From Bacillus benzoevorans (GTDB lineage: Bacteria > Bacillota > Bacilli > Bacillales > Cytobacillaceae): a stretch of DNA of 64,000 nucleotides. The stretch's first letter is position 1, and each line of letters begins with the position of its first letter. Under the pieces are notes generated by a model that was given only the letters and a program-made list of their open reading frames with translations, did not search any database and was not told the DNA's origin. The DNA lies in assembly GCF_014207535.1 (NCBI RefSeq), contig NZ_JACHGK010000017.1:1-64000 (forward strand). Direction: 5' to 3'. Shown one piece after another: positions 43,234-51,870 of this stretch. The translations under genes were made by a program, and so were the position numbers.

Positions 43234-44229
43234 TCAATTCCCCACTTCTTTAGGCAAACGATAAGAGGCAAATGGTTCTCCATTTTTGAAAGGCAGGCTT
43301 ACGTGATCGAGTGCTTCGAGAGTTGATGAGTCTAAGTTTAGCGATAGACATTCCATATTTTCAATGACTTGTTCTTCCCGTGTGGCACCGACAATAATCG
43401 TAGAAACGACCGGGCGGCTTAACAGCCAGGAGAGCGATAATGCTGCAGGGGATGCATCAAGTTCTTTTGCTATCGTAGAAACTTGGTTCGCAAGCTGCAA
43501 ATATTTGGCGCCAAGCCGTTGGCTGATAATCGAATTCGGATCTGTGTCTAATCGGGAACCTTCAGGAACTTTTGTCCCATCGCCATACTTCCCGGTTAAA
43601 ATGCCGGCTGCAAGAGGGAAATAAGGAATGACTCCAGCGCCTTGATCGAGACAACATGGAATCAGCTCTCGTTCAATGGTACGGTCAGCAAGGGAATAGG
43701 ATTGCTGCACGGAGATAAATTGTGAAAGCCCATCTCGTTCGCTAATGCCTAGCGCCTTCATCAGTTCCCATGCTGCATAGTTGGAAGCACCAATATAGCG
43801 GACCTTTCCGGCACGGACAAGATCATCAAGTGTTCTTAATGTCTCTTCTAAAGGGGTATTCGGATCGAAACTATGAATTTGGTACAAATCGATATAGTCG
43901 GTTCGGAGCCGCTTAAGGCTGCCCTCAATCTCACGTTGAATATGGTATCGGGAAGAACCTTTGTCATTTGGCCCTTTCCCACAAGGAAGTCCTGCTTTCG
44001 TAGCAAGGATGACCTCATGTCTCTTGCTTTCCAATGCTTCTCCGATGATACTCTCAGACATAGTATTTGTATAAATATTGGCGGTATCAATAAAATTGAT
44101 GCCTTGATCCAGTGCTTGGTGAATGACGCGGGTAGAAGCAGCCTTGTCAGCTCGTTTGCCGAATGCATTTGTCCCAAGACCTAAAGCAGAAACACGTAAT
44201 CCACTATTTCCGAGATAGCGATATTTCAT
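43234..44229 (-). CDS. Aldo/keto reductase
   Basis: 331-residue NADPH-dependent aldo/keto reductase (TIM barrel). Catalytic tetrad visible: Asp in FIDTAN, Tyr in the next segment, Lys in LATKAG, His in YQIHSF. The C-terminal IVGATREEQVIEN binds the cofactor phosphate. Related to YghZ/YajO-type enzymes that reduce small aldehydes. ATG 44229 behind GGGGGGTTACGAA. A TTAGTGT inverted repeat lies upstream. Confidence 0.92.
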   Translation of the reverse strand: MKYRYLGNSGLRVSALGLGTNAFGKRADKAASTRVIHQALDQGINFIDTANIYTNTMSESIIGEALESKRHEVILATKAGLPCGKGPNDKGSSRYHIQREIEGSLKRLRTDYIDLYQIHSFDPNTPLEETLRTLDDLVRAGKVRYIGASNYAAWELMKALGISERDGLSQFISVQQSYSLADRTIERELIPCCLDQGAGVIPYFPLAAGILTGKYGDGTKVPEGSRLDTDPNSIISQRLGAKYLQLANQVSTIAKELDASPAALSLSWLLSRPVVSTIIVGATREEQVIENMECLSLNLDSSTLEALDHVSLPFKNGEPFASYRLPKEVGN

Positions 44230-44268
44230 TTTCGTAACCCCCCAGTTTCTGTTTATGGTGATTTCTGT

Positions 44269-44293
44269 ACACTAACATATTCTCATTTAGTGT
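44269..44293. promoter_or_regulatory. Inverted repeat upstream of aldo/keto reductase
   Basis: ACACTAA (44269-44275) and TTAGTGT (44287-44293), 11 bases apart, within 65 bases of the start codon: possible operator. Confidence 0.45.
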
Positions 44294-44381
44294 AATGAAG
44301 GATGGAAATGAAAGTCAATTCTTTTGAACGCCCTAGCAGGATGTTTTGAAGATTATCGAAAAAGATAATGGAAAAGGGGAG

Positions 44382-44708
44382 CTACATCCGAACAACTCCG
44401 TTTTTTCCAGCTGGAATAAATACACGTCTAGGTTTTTCTGGTAATTTATGTTTTTCAGATGGTATCCCTGGTTCTGGTTGATCAGGATTCGTATTTATTG
44501 GCTCGGACTGTTCGTACGGTTGCTGGGATGAGCGTTTTAAATAGCTCTGTTGAATTTGTTGGTAAAATTGCTGTTGTCTTGATAAAGTTTCAAGAAGCTG
44601 ATTTAATCGAAATTCTATATTTGCCATCCTTTCAGCAAGTTGTTGTGACTCTGCTCTTGTCTTTGCGCGAGTATAATGGTTATTATACGAGTTCAAATGT
44701 CGATGCAT
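44382..44708 (-). CDS. Coiled-coil/Pro-rich small protein ending VVRM
   Basis: 108 residues: a helical, probably coiled-coil part (about 18-62, many Gln, Arg, Leu heptads), then a Pro/Ser/Gln-rich tail and the end GKNGVVRM. ATG 44708 with GAGGGGGG upstream. Shares its C-terminal (I/V)VRM and coiled-coil-plus-tail design with the next gene. Composition fits a spore-coat or morphogenetic protein; that is inference. Confidence 0.6.
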   Translation of the reverse strand: MHRHLNSYNNHYTRAKTRAESQQLAERMANIEFRLNQLLETLSRQQQFYQQIQQSYLKRSSQQPYEQSEPINTNPDQPEPGIPSEKHKLPEKPRRVFIPAGKNGVVRM

Positions 44709-44828
44709 AATTTCCCCCCCTCTCATGGATAAAATCATGAATACAAAACCACATTCGAGATTTTGCCTTCCTATCTTATTTCTACTATGCTAACCGTGTA
44801 TTTTTTATCAATGAGACGACCTTCGGAA

Positions 44829-45047
44829 CTACATACGTACAATGATTGCTCCACCGCCACCTGCATTGGTATTAATATTATTCTGTTGCATATAGCGAAG
44901 CATCTGATTATTATAGTCAACCATTTTAATAAGCATATCTAGCTGCTTCTCAATGTTTATGATTCTTTGATGAATATTTATTTGGTCCATCTGAGCGTTT
45001 CTCGGTTGAACTGCGTAATAAGGATTGAAATATTGCGGTGTGTTCAT
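44829..45047 (-). CDS. Small coiled-coil protein ending IIVRM
   Basis: 72 residues: a Tyr/Asn/Gln-rich start (NTPQYFNPYYAVQPRNAQ), a helical segment with a heptad pattern (about 25-55), then GGGGAIIVRM. ATG 45047 with AAGGAGAGTGAGTAATCAGG upstream. A tyrosine- and asparagine-rich start is common in coat proteins. Probably functionally paired with the gene at 44382-44708, transcribed in the same direction. Confidence 0.6.
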   Translation of the reverse strand: MNTPQYFNPYYAVQPRNAQMDQINIHQRIINIEKQLDMLIKMVDYNNQMLRYMQQNNINTNAGGGGAIIVRM

Positions 45048-45211
45048 CCTGATTACTCACTCTCCTTTATAAAGGTCTTCGTATTACTTATTTTATGTAA
45101 AATACTTTAGGGCGTTCGCCTAAACTTTTTATACTGGGAATGTGAGGTAATTTGTCTTCTAAGTATAAAAACATTGCCTTTTAGCAAACTAAAATAGAAA
45201 GGAAGGATAAT

Positions 45212-45694
45212 ATGATAAAAAACAGCATACGGATCTTTTTAACAGTTAGTTCAATCTTGGCGGCCTGGTACATTCCCAAAAGGTCCTTTATTAAATATTT
45301 ACCTGTTACCCTATTTTCATCTAGTATTCTGCTTTCTGAAATGTTCTATTTTACAATTCACAAACTGTGGAAAGCAAAAGGCGGGCCTGGTGTAATGACG
45401 TGTAATACATCGGTATTAATTGTGGGACCTTATTTTTTTGCTAATTTGTGGGTATTTCATTTATCTAAGGGAAAGTTTCTCCCGTACAGTTTGATAAATA
45501 TTATCGCAGATTATATTTATGCATTTCCGATCATTAGTTTATTTAACAAATTACGCTTTTTTAAATTGAAAATAAGTCAAACTTCATTTTATTTGCTGTT
45601 GCTTTCAAATGCCTTATTAAATTTCATATTCCAAAAGCTTTATGAAAAGGGCAATGCTCAAAATGAACAACTGATTAGCAATAAACAATTTTAG
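45212..45694 (+). CDS. Membrane protein, CBO0543-like
   Basis: 160 residues, four to five hydrophobic helices, with the GPYFFANLWVFHLSKG pattern seen in small Bacillaceae/Clostridium membrane proteins of the CBO0543 type. ATG 45212 with GAAAGGAAGG upstream. Single gene with a terminator at 45741. Function unknown. Confidence 0.65.
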   Translation: MIKNSIRIFLTVSSILAAWYIPKRSFIKYLPVTLFSSSILLSEMFYFTIHKLWKAKGGPGVMTCNTSVLIVGPYFFANLWVFHLSKGKFLPYSLINIIADYIYAFPIISLFNKLRFFKLKISQTSFYLLLLSNALLNFIFQKLYEKGNAQNEQLISNKQF

Positions 45695-45740
45695 AGAGAT
45701 CTGATCCTTCTTTGATTGATAGGCTAAAGGTTAAAAATAA

Positions 45741-45783
45741 ACAAAAGGGTCTTAGCTAAGATGATTAGCTAAGACCCTTTTGT
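45741..45783. terminator. Strong bidirectional terminator
   Basis: Nineteen-base perfect stem (45741-45759 / 45765-45783, core GGGTCTTAGCTAA) with a five-base loop and A/T flanks. Confidence 0.95.
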
Positions 45784-45967
45784 TTTGATGTGTCTTTTAC
45801 TTTCTTCACAAAACTAAATTTTAAAAAATTGAATAGGCCCCGTTAGGAACAGTCTAGATTTTTTTAAAAGAAGCAATTATGAAATTGATTCAAATGGAGG
45901 ATTATTGGAGGAAAAACAATAATCCTAACGAATTTATTAGTAAAATTGAAAAAAATGGGGTTTTGTA

Positions 45968-46771
45968 ATGAGAATTGCAGTTTTGTCGGATATTCATGAG
46001 GGCCTGAATCGGAAAAATACAGGGGAAGATATTATGGCAATTTTAAAAAAATGGATCAACAGCGACTCTCCCGATGTATTTATCATTAGTGGTGATATGA
46101 CGGCCGGACCAGAGAAAAGTCTAAACTTGTTAAACCAGCTGCAAATGGACTGTCCACAAACCAAATTATTATTTGTCCATGGTAATCACGATGTTTACCA
46201 TGAAGATTCCATGCTTGGTTATGAAACACTATTACAATTTCCGGGGAATCTAGGAAATGGGCCGGTAGAATTGAATGAAGATTGGGTGGTGATTGGTGAC
46301 GGAGGATGGTATGATTATACATTTGGGATCGATGGATTTTCAACAGAGGAGTTTTCATTAGGTAAATATAACGATTTTACCTGGCCAGACAAAACATACG
46401 CTCATTGGCCAAAATCTGATCAGGATGAAACGAATCGATATCTTGAAAAAATAGAAGGTTGGTTAATTGACTATCAAGGGAAAAATATCATCATGGTTTC
46501 ACATTTTGTGCCCTTCTCGCAATTTGTTATAAAGAAGAACGACCCAAGCTGGGATTTTTTTAATGCGATGATGGGAAGCTCACGATTTGGAGAATTAGCG
46601 CTCAAATATGGTGTTGAAAAATATATTTTCGGACATATTCATACCCGGTACCATGAATTTTACAATGGCATCGAAGTAATCTGTAACCCATTAGGCTATT
46701 ACCCACACGAATGGAATTCAGCTAATGCGGAAAAAGAGATTTTTTCAGGAATAAAGGTATTAGAGATTTGA
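45968..46771 (+). CDS. Calcineurin-like metallophosphoesterase
   Basis: 267 residues with the full di-metal signature: SDIHEG, SGDMTAGPE, GNHD, SHFVPF and GHIHTRYH. It is cytosolic and hydrolyses a phosphoester; the substrate cannot be deduced. ATG 45968 with AATGGGGTTTT, a weak site. Single gene. Confidence 0.87.
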   Translation: MRIAVLSDIHEGLNRKNTGEDIMAILKKWINSDSPDVFIISGDMTAGPEKSLNLLNQLQMDCPQTKLLFVHGNHDVYHEDSMLGYETLLQFPGNLGNGPVELNEDWVVIGDGGWYDYTFGIDGFSTEEFSLGKYNDFTWPDKTYAHWPKSDQDETNRYLEKIEGWLIDYQGKNIIMVSHFVPFSQFVIKKNDPSWDFFNAMMGSSRFGELALKYGVEKYIFGHIHTRYHEFYNGIEVICNPLGYYPHEWNSANAEKEIFSGIKVLEI

Positions 46772-46809
46772 ACTGTAAAAAATATTTTGGTTTGTAACAG
46801 ACTTACCTC

Positions 46810-46989
46810 TCAATCTTTCTTGTGATTGAGAGGTTTGTCCTGTTTTTGATAAATCGTGATGAGTTCGTCTAACTTTTGACTGCAACGAAGGGTGTCATCG
46901 CTATTTAACCCGGTTACTCTTACCGTTTGGTCCAACTCCCTTTTCAGTTGATTTATCCTGCTTTCTAAATCGTTCTTTTCCGTAAACAC
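46810..46989 (-). CDS. Spo0E-like aspartyl-phosphate phosphatase
   Basis: 59 residues: helical hairpin with the Spo0E signature SQKLDELI near residues 37-44. Family members dephosphorylate Spo0A~P and delay sporulation. GTG 46989 is preceded by a perfect AGGAGG six bases upstream. Small size is normal for the family. Its leader and first codons are duplicated at 49655-49712. No aspartyl phosphatase regulator or peptide is adjacent. Confidence 0.85.
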   Translation of the reverse strand: MFTEKNDLESRINQLKRELDQTVRVTGLNSDDTLRCSQKLDELITIYQKQDKPLNHKKD

Positions 46990-47082
46990 GGATAATCCTC
47001 CTAAAAAATATACCTCATTCTAAGCAACTCAACCATCATATCGCAATTGCCCAACAATCATTAAGATGTGTATTGTGAATGA

Positions 47083-47532
47083 TTATTTTTCGCTAGCCGT
47101 ATTCCCCATTGCGATAGAAATTCTATTCCAGCTGTTGATTTGATTGATGATTAGAATAAGGTCAACATATTGTTTTTCGTCATAATGTTCACGTACTTGT
47201 CGATAGAGTTCATCTGGTACACGTTTTGTAGGGATTAAAGTCACGTACTCTGTCAACTCAAGAGCCGCTTTTTCTGCATCTGTGTAAAATGTGCATTCCC
47301 TCCAAGCACTAATGCAATATAAACGTTGTTCTGTTTCTCCCATTTTTCTAGCATCTGCCGTGTGCATATTCAAGCAAAACGCACAACCATTTATCTGCGA
47401 AGCCCGAATTTTTATCAGTTCACGAGTTTTACTGTCTATACCAGTAGTTTTCGTATACTTCTCCATTTCCATCATTATGTTAAGTCCTTCTGGTGCTACA
47501 TTGTAATAATCAACCCGTTGTTCCAATTTCAT
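47083..47532 (-). CDS. AhpD-like carboxymuconolactone decarboxylase family protein
   Basis: 149 residues with the AhpD-type motif CAFCLNMHTADAR (Cys50, Cys53, His57). Such proteins are peroxidase-like antioxidants or related enzymes. ATG 47532 behind AAGGAGG. Divergent from an Rrf2 regulator; a strong promoter overlaps a perfect palindrome (47569-47620), suggesting Rrf2 control. Role in peroxide or electrophile defence is likely but not proven. Confidence 0.88.
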   Translation of the reverse strand: MKLEQRVDYYNVAPEGLNIMMEMEKYTKTTGIDSKTRELIKIRASQINGCAFCLNMHTADARKMGETEQRLYCISAWRECTFYTDAEKAALELTEYVTLIPTKRVPDELYRQVREHYDEKQYVDLILIINQINSWNRISIAMGNTASEK

Positions 47533-47568
47533 TTCCTCCTTAAAATAGAGTTACGATTATGGATTAAA

Positions 47569-47620
47569 TTAATCGACGATTAACATTATCTATAATATAA
47601 AGTATAATTAAATCTGTCAA
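47569..47620 (-). promoter_or_regulatory. Promoter and palindrome upstream of the AhpD-like gene
   Basis: Minus-strand TTGACA (47620-47615), 17-base spacer, TATTAT (47597-47592). Just downstream, at the expected transcription start, lies the perfect palindrome TTAATCGACGATTAA (47569-47583), a probable repressor site. Confidence 0.75.
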
Positions 47621-47729
47621 ATAAATAGGGTTTTCCAAAAGACAGGGGATTTCTTTTAATTTGACTAGAACCCTAAACACTCCTAAGATACAATTTGAAT
47701 AATCCTTAATTCAAAAGTAGGTGAGTTAT

Positions 47730-48221
47730 ATGCAATATAGTGTTGGAGTTGAATATGCTTTACATTGTCTGGTTTATTTAATAGATGCTCCTTCCACGGA
47801 AAGTATTGGGATAAAGGATTTAGCAGAATTTCAAGGTCTTTCTGAGACATTTCTTTCAAAAATTTTCAGCAAATTATCCAAGGCAGGTATTGTCAATTCA
47901 GTTCCTGGTGTTAAAGGTGGTTATAGACTTGCCAAATCTCCCGAAGATATTTCCTTTTGGGATGTGGTTGAAGCAGTTGAAGGCGCCAAGCCTATTTTCC
48001 AATGTAAAAATATTAAAGATAATGGCTATTTGTATAAGGAAGGCTGCTGTTCAGCTCCCTCTTCATGCACCATCAATTTAGTTATGCTCTCAGGGGAAGA
48101 AAAAATGCGTGATTATTTACGCAGTAAAACACTTTCATGGTTAAATGAAGAGCTTAATCATGTCCTATCCAAACAAATACGTGAAGGTACTCGTGAATAT
48201 TTTTCGAAAGGCAATCAATAA
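47730..48221 (+). CDS. Rrf2-family regulator with four Cys
   Basis: 163 residues: winged helix (about 1-80, LAEFQGLSETFLSKIFSKLSKAGIV, GVKGGYRLAK) and a short tail with Cys92, Cys106, Cys107 and Cys113, the place where IscR/NsrR-type members bind an Fe-S cluster. That suggests redox or NO/iron sensing. ATG 47730 with AGGTGA upstream; GTG 47721 is the other option. Divergent from the AhpD-like gene it probably represses. Confidence 0.88.
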   Translation: MQYSVGVEYALHCLVYLIDAPSTESIGIKDLAEFQGLSETFLSKIFSKLSKAGIVNSVPGVKGGYRLAKSPEDISFWDVVEAVEGAKPIFQCKNIKDNGYLYKEGCCSAPSSCTINLVMLSGEEKMRDYLRSKTLSWLNEELNHVLSKQIREGTREYFSKGNQ

Positions 48222-48360
48222 AAAAAACTCTCGTGAAATTCCTTGATTAGGGGGAATACGGTGCTAAAGATAAACGAAAAATCTAACAAATCAAACAAAG
48301 CGTGATTGCCTTGACTCCAAGAGATTTTCTCTTTAGATCCTTTTGTCTCTTTCAGCTAAT

Positions 48361-48432
48361 TAAATCGAATGATCCTTCTTGTGCCACTGACAGGCGCTAT
48401 TCCAAATAAGGATTAGCGCCTATGTAGCATAT
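48361..48432. repeat. 70-bp hairpin repeat, copy 1
   Basis: Contains CTTGTGCCACTGACAGGCGC, AATAAGGATTAGCGCC and TGTAGCATATA; AGGCGCTA pairs with TAGCGCCT. A close copy lies at 50000-50070. Confidence 0.85.
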
Positions 48433-48548
48433 ATAATTACGAATAAAAAACCACTTTATACCCCAATCTAAAGAGGGGTTATCGGGGTGGGCTTGCGATG
48501 AAGGGACGACTGCTTGAAATCGAGGACATAAAGGTGGGGGGAAAATAA

Positions 48549-49568
48549 ATGAATCGGAATGGAAGTGAAAACGGGGTGAAGAAAGAGAAAATATTCATTC
48601 TAGCGGTTTCTTTATTTGTTTTTATATTGGCACTGGGTAATTTTACAAATCCATTTGATGTCACTGCTGCAGCTTCAAACACTGCTACCCAGACCAAAGC
48701 GAAGGAAAACGATGAGCTATATAAAAAAATAGAGGAATTTAGGAGCGAACATAGGATTGCCCCAATAGATGCAACCATAGATAGAGTTTGGAAAGCGATC
48801 CCCGGTTATAATGGATTGGATGTAAATAGTCAGGCAAGTTATAAAAAAATGGAGAAGAAAGGCAAATTTGATGCAAATAAAATTGTTTTTGAGGAAATAC
48901 CGCCAAATGTTCATCTCGAGGATTTAGCTGCTGAACCCATTTATAGGGGCAATCCGCAAAAGCCGATGGCAGCCTTGTTAATTAATGTTGCCTGGGGAAA
49001 TGAATATATTCCAATCATCCTAAATACCTTAGAGAAATCTAATGTTAATGCCACGTTCTTTTACGATGGCAGTTGGGTTAAAAAGAATCCAGATCTGGCA
49101 AAGATGATCTATAAGGCTGGTCACGAGATTGGCAATCATGCGTATAGTCATCCTGACCTGCAAAGACGCTCCAAAGGTGAAACGGTTCAGGAAATAAGTA
49201 AAACAAATGATGTGATAGAAGAGACCATTGGAGTGAAACCAAAATGGTTTGCACCGCCAAGCGGAAGTTTTAATCAGGTAACGGTCCAGGTTGCTGAAGA
49301 GCTAAATATGAAAACGGTTCTATGGACGGTGGATACAGTTGATTGGAGAAAGCCGGCAACGGAGGTAATGGTAAGGCATATTATTACAAATGTGGATAAA
49401 GGCTCCATGGTTCTCATGCATCCTACGAAGCCTGTTGCTGAGGGGCTTGGTGCTATGATAGCGGGTATCAAGGAGAAAGGATTTCAACTCGGTACTGTGA
49501 GTGACCTAATGAGTGAGAAACGTATTGATAATCCACAACCTAGCGAGGCTGCTATAGACCGCAACTAG
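48549..49568 (+). CDS. YlxY-like polysaccharide deacetylase homologue, active site altered
   Basis: 339 residues: signal anchor (about 14-32) and a NodB domain. The second motif is intact (GNHAYSHPD), but the first motif TFDDG is replaced by INVAWGNE, and the third has APPSG for RxPxG, so the catalytic Asp and the Arg are missing. B. subtilis YlxY, whose gene is near pnpA, has the same VAWGNE. It is probably not a classical deacetylase and may bind glycan. ATG 48549 with a purine-rich GGTGGGGGGAAA site. Single gene. Confidence 0.82.
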   Translation: MNRNGSENGVKKEKIFILAVSLFVFILALGNFTNPFDVTAAASNTATQTKAKENDELYKKIEEFRSEHRIAPIDATIDRVWKAIPGYNGLDVNSQASYKKMEKKGKFDANKIVFEEIPPNVHLEDLAAEPIYRGNPQKPMAALLINVAWGNEYIPIILNTLEKSNVNATFFYDGSWVKKNPDLAKMIYKAGHEIGNHAYSHPDLQRRSKGETVQEISKTNDVIEETIGVKPKWFAPPSGSFNQVTVQVAEELNMKTVLWTVDTVDWRKPATEVMVRHIITNVDKGSMVLMHPTKPVAEGLGAMIAGIKEKGFQLGTVSDLMSEKRIDNPQPSEAAIDRN

Positions 49569-49654
49569 CGATTTAACAGCCGCCATTTTGTTAGGCAATT
49601 GTGATATGATGGTTGAGTTGCCTAAAAATAAGGTATATAATCAGGTATATATTT

Positions 49655-49712
49655 TAGGAGGATTATCCGTGTTTACGGAAAAGGACGATTTAGAAAGCAG
49701 AATAAATAATCA
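49655..49712 (+). repeat. Copied spo0E-like leader and first codons
   Basis: TTAGGAGGATTATCCGTGTT then TACGGAAAAGGACGATTTAG and AAAGCAGAATAAAT: almost identical to the start region of the Spo0E-like gene on the opposite strand (46940-46997). It supplies a ribosome binding site and GTG (49669) that read in frame into the zinc-protein gene. Confidence 0.9.
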
Positions 49713-49734
49713 AAAGTATAAGAAGGGTTTTATA

Positions 49735-49866
49735 ATGAGTCAATCAAATTTAACGGATGAAGAAGAATGCCCTCTATGTAATGGTGAAGGGGAAATCTGG
49801 GTTAACACTCCAAGTGGACCTGATCACGAAACTTGTGATTATTGCCAGGGAACCGGTAAAATATAA
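49735..49866 (+). CDS. Small DnaJ-type zinc-finger protein
   Basis: 43 residues with two CxxCxGxG-like motifs (CPLCNGEGEIW and CDYCQGTGKI), the zinc-binding repeats of DnaJ. ATG 49735 has GAAGGG upstream. An in-frame GTG at 49669, behind a perfect AGGAGG, would add 22 residues derived from a Spo0E-like leader. Single-module CxxCxGxG proteins are common and may assist folding or bind nucleic acid; function unknown. Confidence 0.75.
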   Translation: MSQSNLTDEEECPLCNGEGEIWVNTPSGPDHETCDYCQGTGKI

Positions 49867-49999
49867 GTTCTGCAATAAATGTAGAGGACATTATATTCAA
49901 CTAATATGAGGGCTTTTCATAAAGAACCTCTCCAATTGATTTTTTCTTACTTTTATCAATTCAAACATTGATTAATGTAGGAGTTCAGAAATTCTAATA

Positions 50000-50070
50000 A
50001 ATTGAATAATCCCTTTTGTTCCACTGACGGGCGCTTTTCCTATAAGGATGAGCGCCCATTTTGCATATAA
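50000..50070. repeat. 70-bp hairpin repeat, copy 2
   Basis: Contains TTTGTTCCACTGACGGGCGC, then ATGAGCGCCC and TTGCATATA; GGGCGCTTTTCC pairs with GGATGAGCGCCC. Matches copy 1 at 48361 in the same orientation. Confidence 0.85.
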
Positions 50071-50180
50071 GAGCCGGTTATAGAAGCTTCTTTAATTAAC
50101 TTCAGTATTCGTTGTGGGGAATGGGGTAATAAGGAGATGGGTATCCTAATATTACCAAGTTATTGAATGGAGGCTATGTA

Positions 50181-51758
50181 ATGACGAACAAGAATTATGG
50201 TGAGGGAAAGTTACCGGAGTTTCCCGAATCCTTTTGGACGGACTCAACAGAGTTACCAAACTTTCCTCGTCTGGATCAAGATATTCATGTTGATGCTGTT
50301 ATTGTAGGCGGCGGTATTACCGGAATAACATCTGCCTACCTTTTAGCCAATAAGGGATTAAAGGTGGCGATATTGGAGGCAGACAAGTTACTCAATGGAA
50401 CAACGGGACATACAACGGCAAAAATTACGGCCCAGCATGATTTAATCTATGATGAATTGATTACCAGTATGGGAAGCAGTAAAGCAAGGTTGTATTATGA
50501 AGCCAACATAGAGGCCTTAGAATTTATCAAAAAAACAATCGAACGGGATCATATTGACTGTGACTTTAGTACACAGGATGCATATATGTATGCAGCCACA
50601 GAAGAATATGCACAAAAGATCGAAAAAGAGGCTAAAGCTTATGAAAAGCTCCATATTGATGGGAAACTGGTTGATGCCATTCCCCTGAATATAACTGTTA
50701 GAAACGCGCTAATCATGAGAGATCAAGCCCAGTTTCACCCGCTTAAATACCTCCAGCGTCTTGTCCAAAACATTACAGAAAAAGGCGGGCTCATCTTTGA
50801 AAATACAGTTGCGGTAAATGTAGAGACGGGAAAGCAGCCAACGGTTCTTACGCGGGACGGGGGCCGTGTTACAGCCAATCATGTCCTAGCCTGTTCGCAT
50901 TTCCCCTTCTATGAAGGACTTGGGCTTTATTCAGCAAGAATGTATGCCGAGCGTTCGTATGTACTTGCAGCCAAGCCCAAAAGTAAATTTCCAGGTGGAA
51001 TCTACATTAATGCGGGCAAACCGACACGCTCTCTAAGGTCCGTAACCGTGAATGGGGAGGAAATGATCCTTATTGTTGGGGAGAATCACAAGACTGGGCA
51101 AGGGATAGACACGATGAAACACTACGAGGCGCTCGAGGTCTTTGGCCAAGAAATCTTCGGACTTGAAACCATTCCTTACCGCTGGTCTGCACAAGATTTA
51201 ACAACCTTGGATAAGGTCCCATATATCGGAGCCATTACATCTGATCAGCCTAATATATTGATAGCTACAGGGTATAGGAAATGGGGAATGTCCAATGGTA
51301 CTGCTGCTGCCCTGCTGCTATGCGACACTGTTTTGGGTGAAAAGAGCAAATTTCAAAAGCTCTACACCCCATCAAGATTTTACGCAAATCCCAGCTTAAA
51401 AAGCTTTTTCGTCGAGAATGCCAATGTTGTTTCACATTTAATTAAAGGAAAACTTGAAATAACCAATCTTAACCCGAACATGCTACCCAATGATGAGGGG
51501 GCTGTTATCAGCATTAATGGAGAAAGAAAAGGTGCCTATCGAGATACAGAAGGAAAACTTCATATTGTTGATACAACTTGTACTCACATAGGATGTGAGG
51601 TTGAATGGAACAGCGGGGACAGGAGCTGGGATTGTCCGTGCCACGGCTCTAGATTTTCGTATACCGGTGACGTCATTGAAGGTCCGGCGGAAAAACCATT
51701 ACAGAAGTATGATTATAAGATGATTGACAATCTCCTATCAGAGGACTCCGGTTATTAA
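50181..51758 (+). CDS. FAD-dependent oxidoreductase with C-terminal Rieske domain
   Basis: 525 residues. DAO-type FAD domain (about 35-400; VIVGGGITGITSAYLLANKG, YRWSAQDLTTLDKVPYIG) and a C-terminal Rieske [2Fe-2S] domain with Cys467, His469, Cys485 and His488 (CTHIGC...CPCHGS), plus the disulfide pair. Such glycine/D-amino-acid oxidase-Rieske fusions are widespread in Bacillaceae, with unknown substrate. ATG 50181 with GGAGG seven bases upstream. Cytosolic; ends at a bidirectional terminator. Confidence 0.9.
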   Translation: MTNKNYGEGKLPEFPESFWTDSTELPNFPRLDQDIHVDAVIVGGGITGITSAYLLANKGLKVAILEADKLLNGTTGHTTAKITAQHDLIYDELITSMGSSKARLYYEANIEALEFIKKTIERDHIDCDFSTQDAYMYAATEEYAQKIEKEAKAYEKLHIDGKLVDAIPLNITVRNALIMRDQAQFHPLKYLQRLVQNITEKGGLIFENTVAVNVETGKQPTVLTRDGGRVTANHVLACSHFPFYEGLGLYSARMYAERSYVLAAKPKSKFPGGIYINAGKPTRSLRSVTVNGEEMILIVGENHKTGQGIDTMKHYEALEVFGQEIFGLETIPYRWSAQDLTTLDKVPYIGAITSDQPNILIATGYRKWGMSNGTAAALLLCDTVLGEKSKFQKLYTPSRFYANPSLKSFFVENANVVSHLIKGKLEITNLNPNMLPNDEGAVISINGERKGAYRDTEGKLHIVDTTCTHIGCEVEWNSGDRSWDCPCHGSRFSYTGDVIEGPAEKPLQKYDYKMIDNLLSEDSGY

Positions 51759-51795
51759 TTAGTAGAGGGGGAATTTAAAAATAATAACTGATTCA

Positions 51796-51823
51796 AAAAG
51801 AGAGCCAAATGGCTCTCTTAAAA
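51796..51823. terminator. Bidirectional terminator
   Basis: AAGAGAGCC / GGCTCTCTT with a four-base loop, flanked by A and T runs, between convergent genes. Confidence 0.85.
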
Positions 51824-51870
51824 TGTCACCATATATATAAAATATTTAAAAAGGTCAACATTAAACCATT

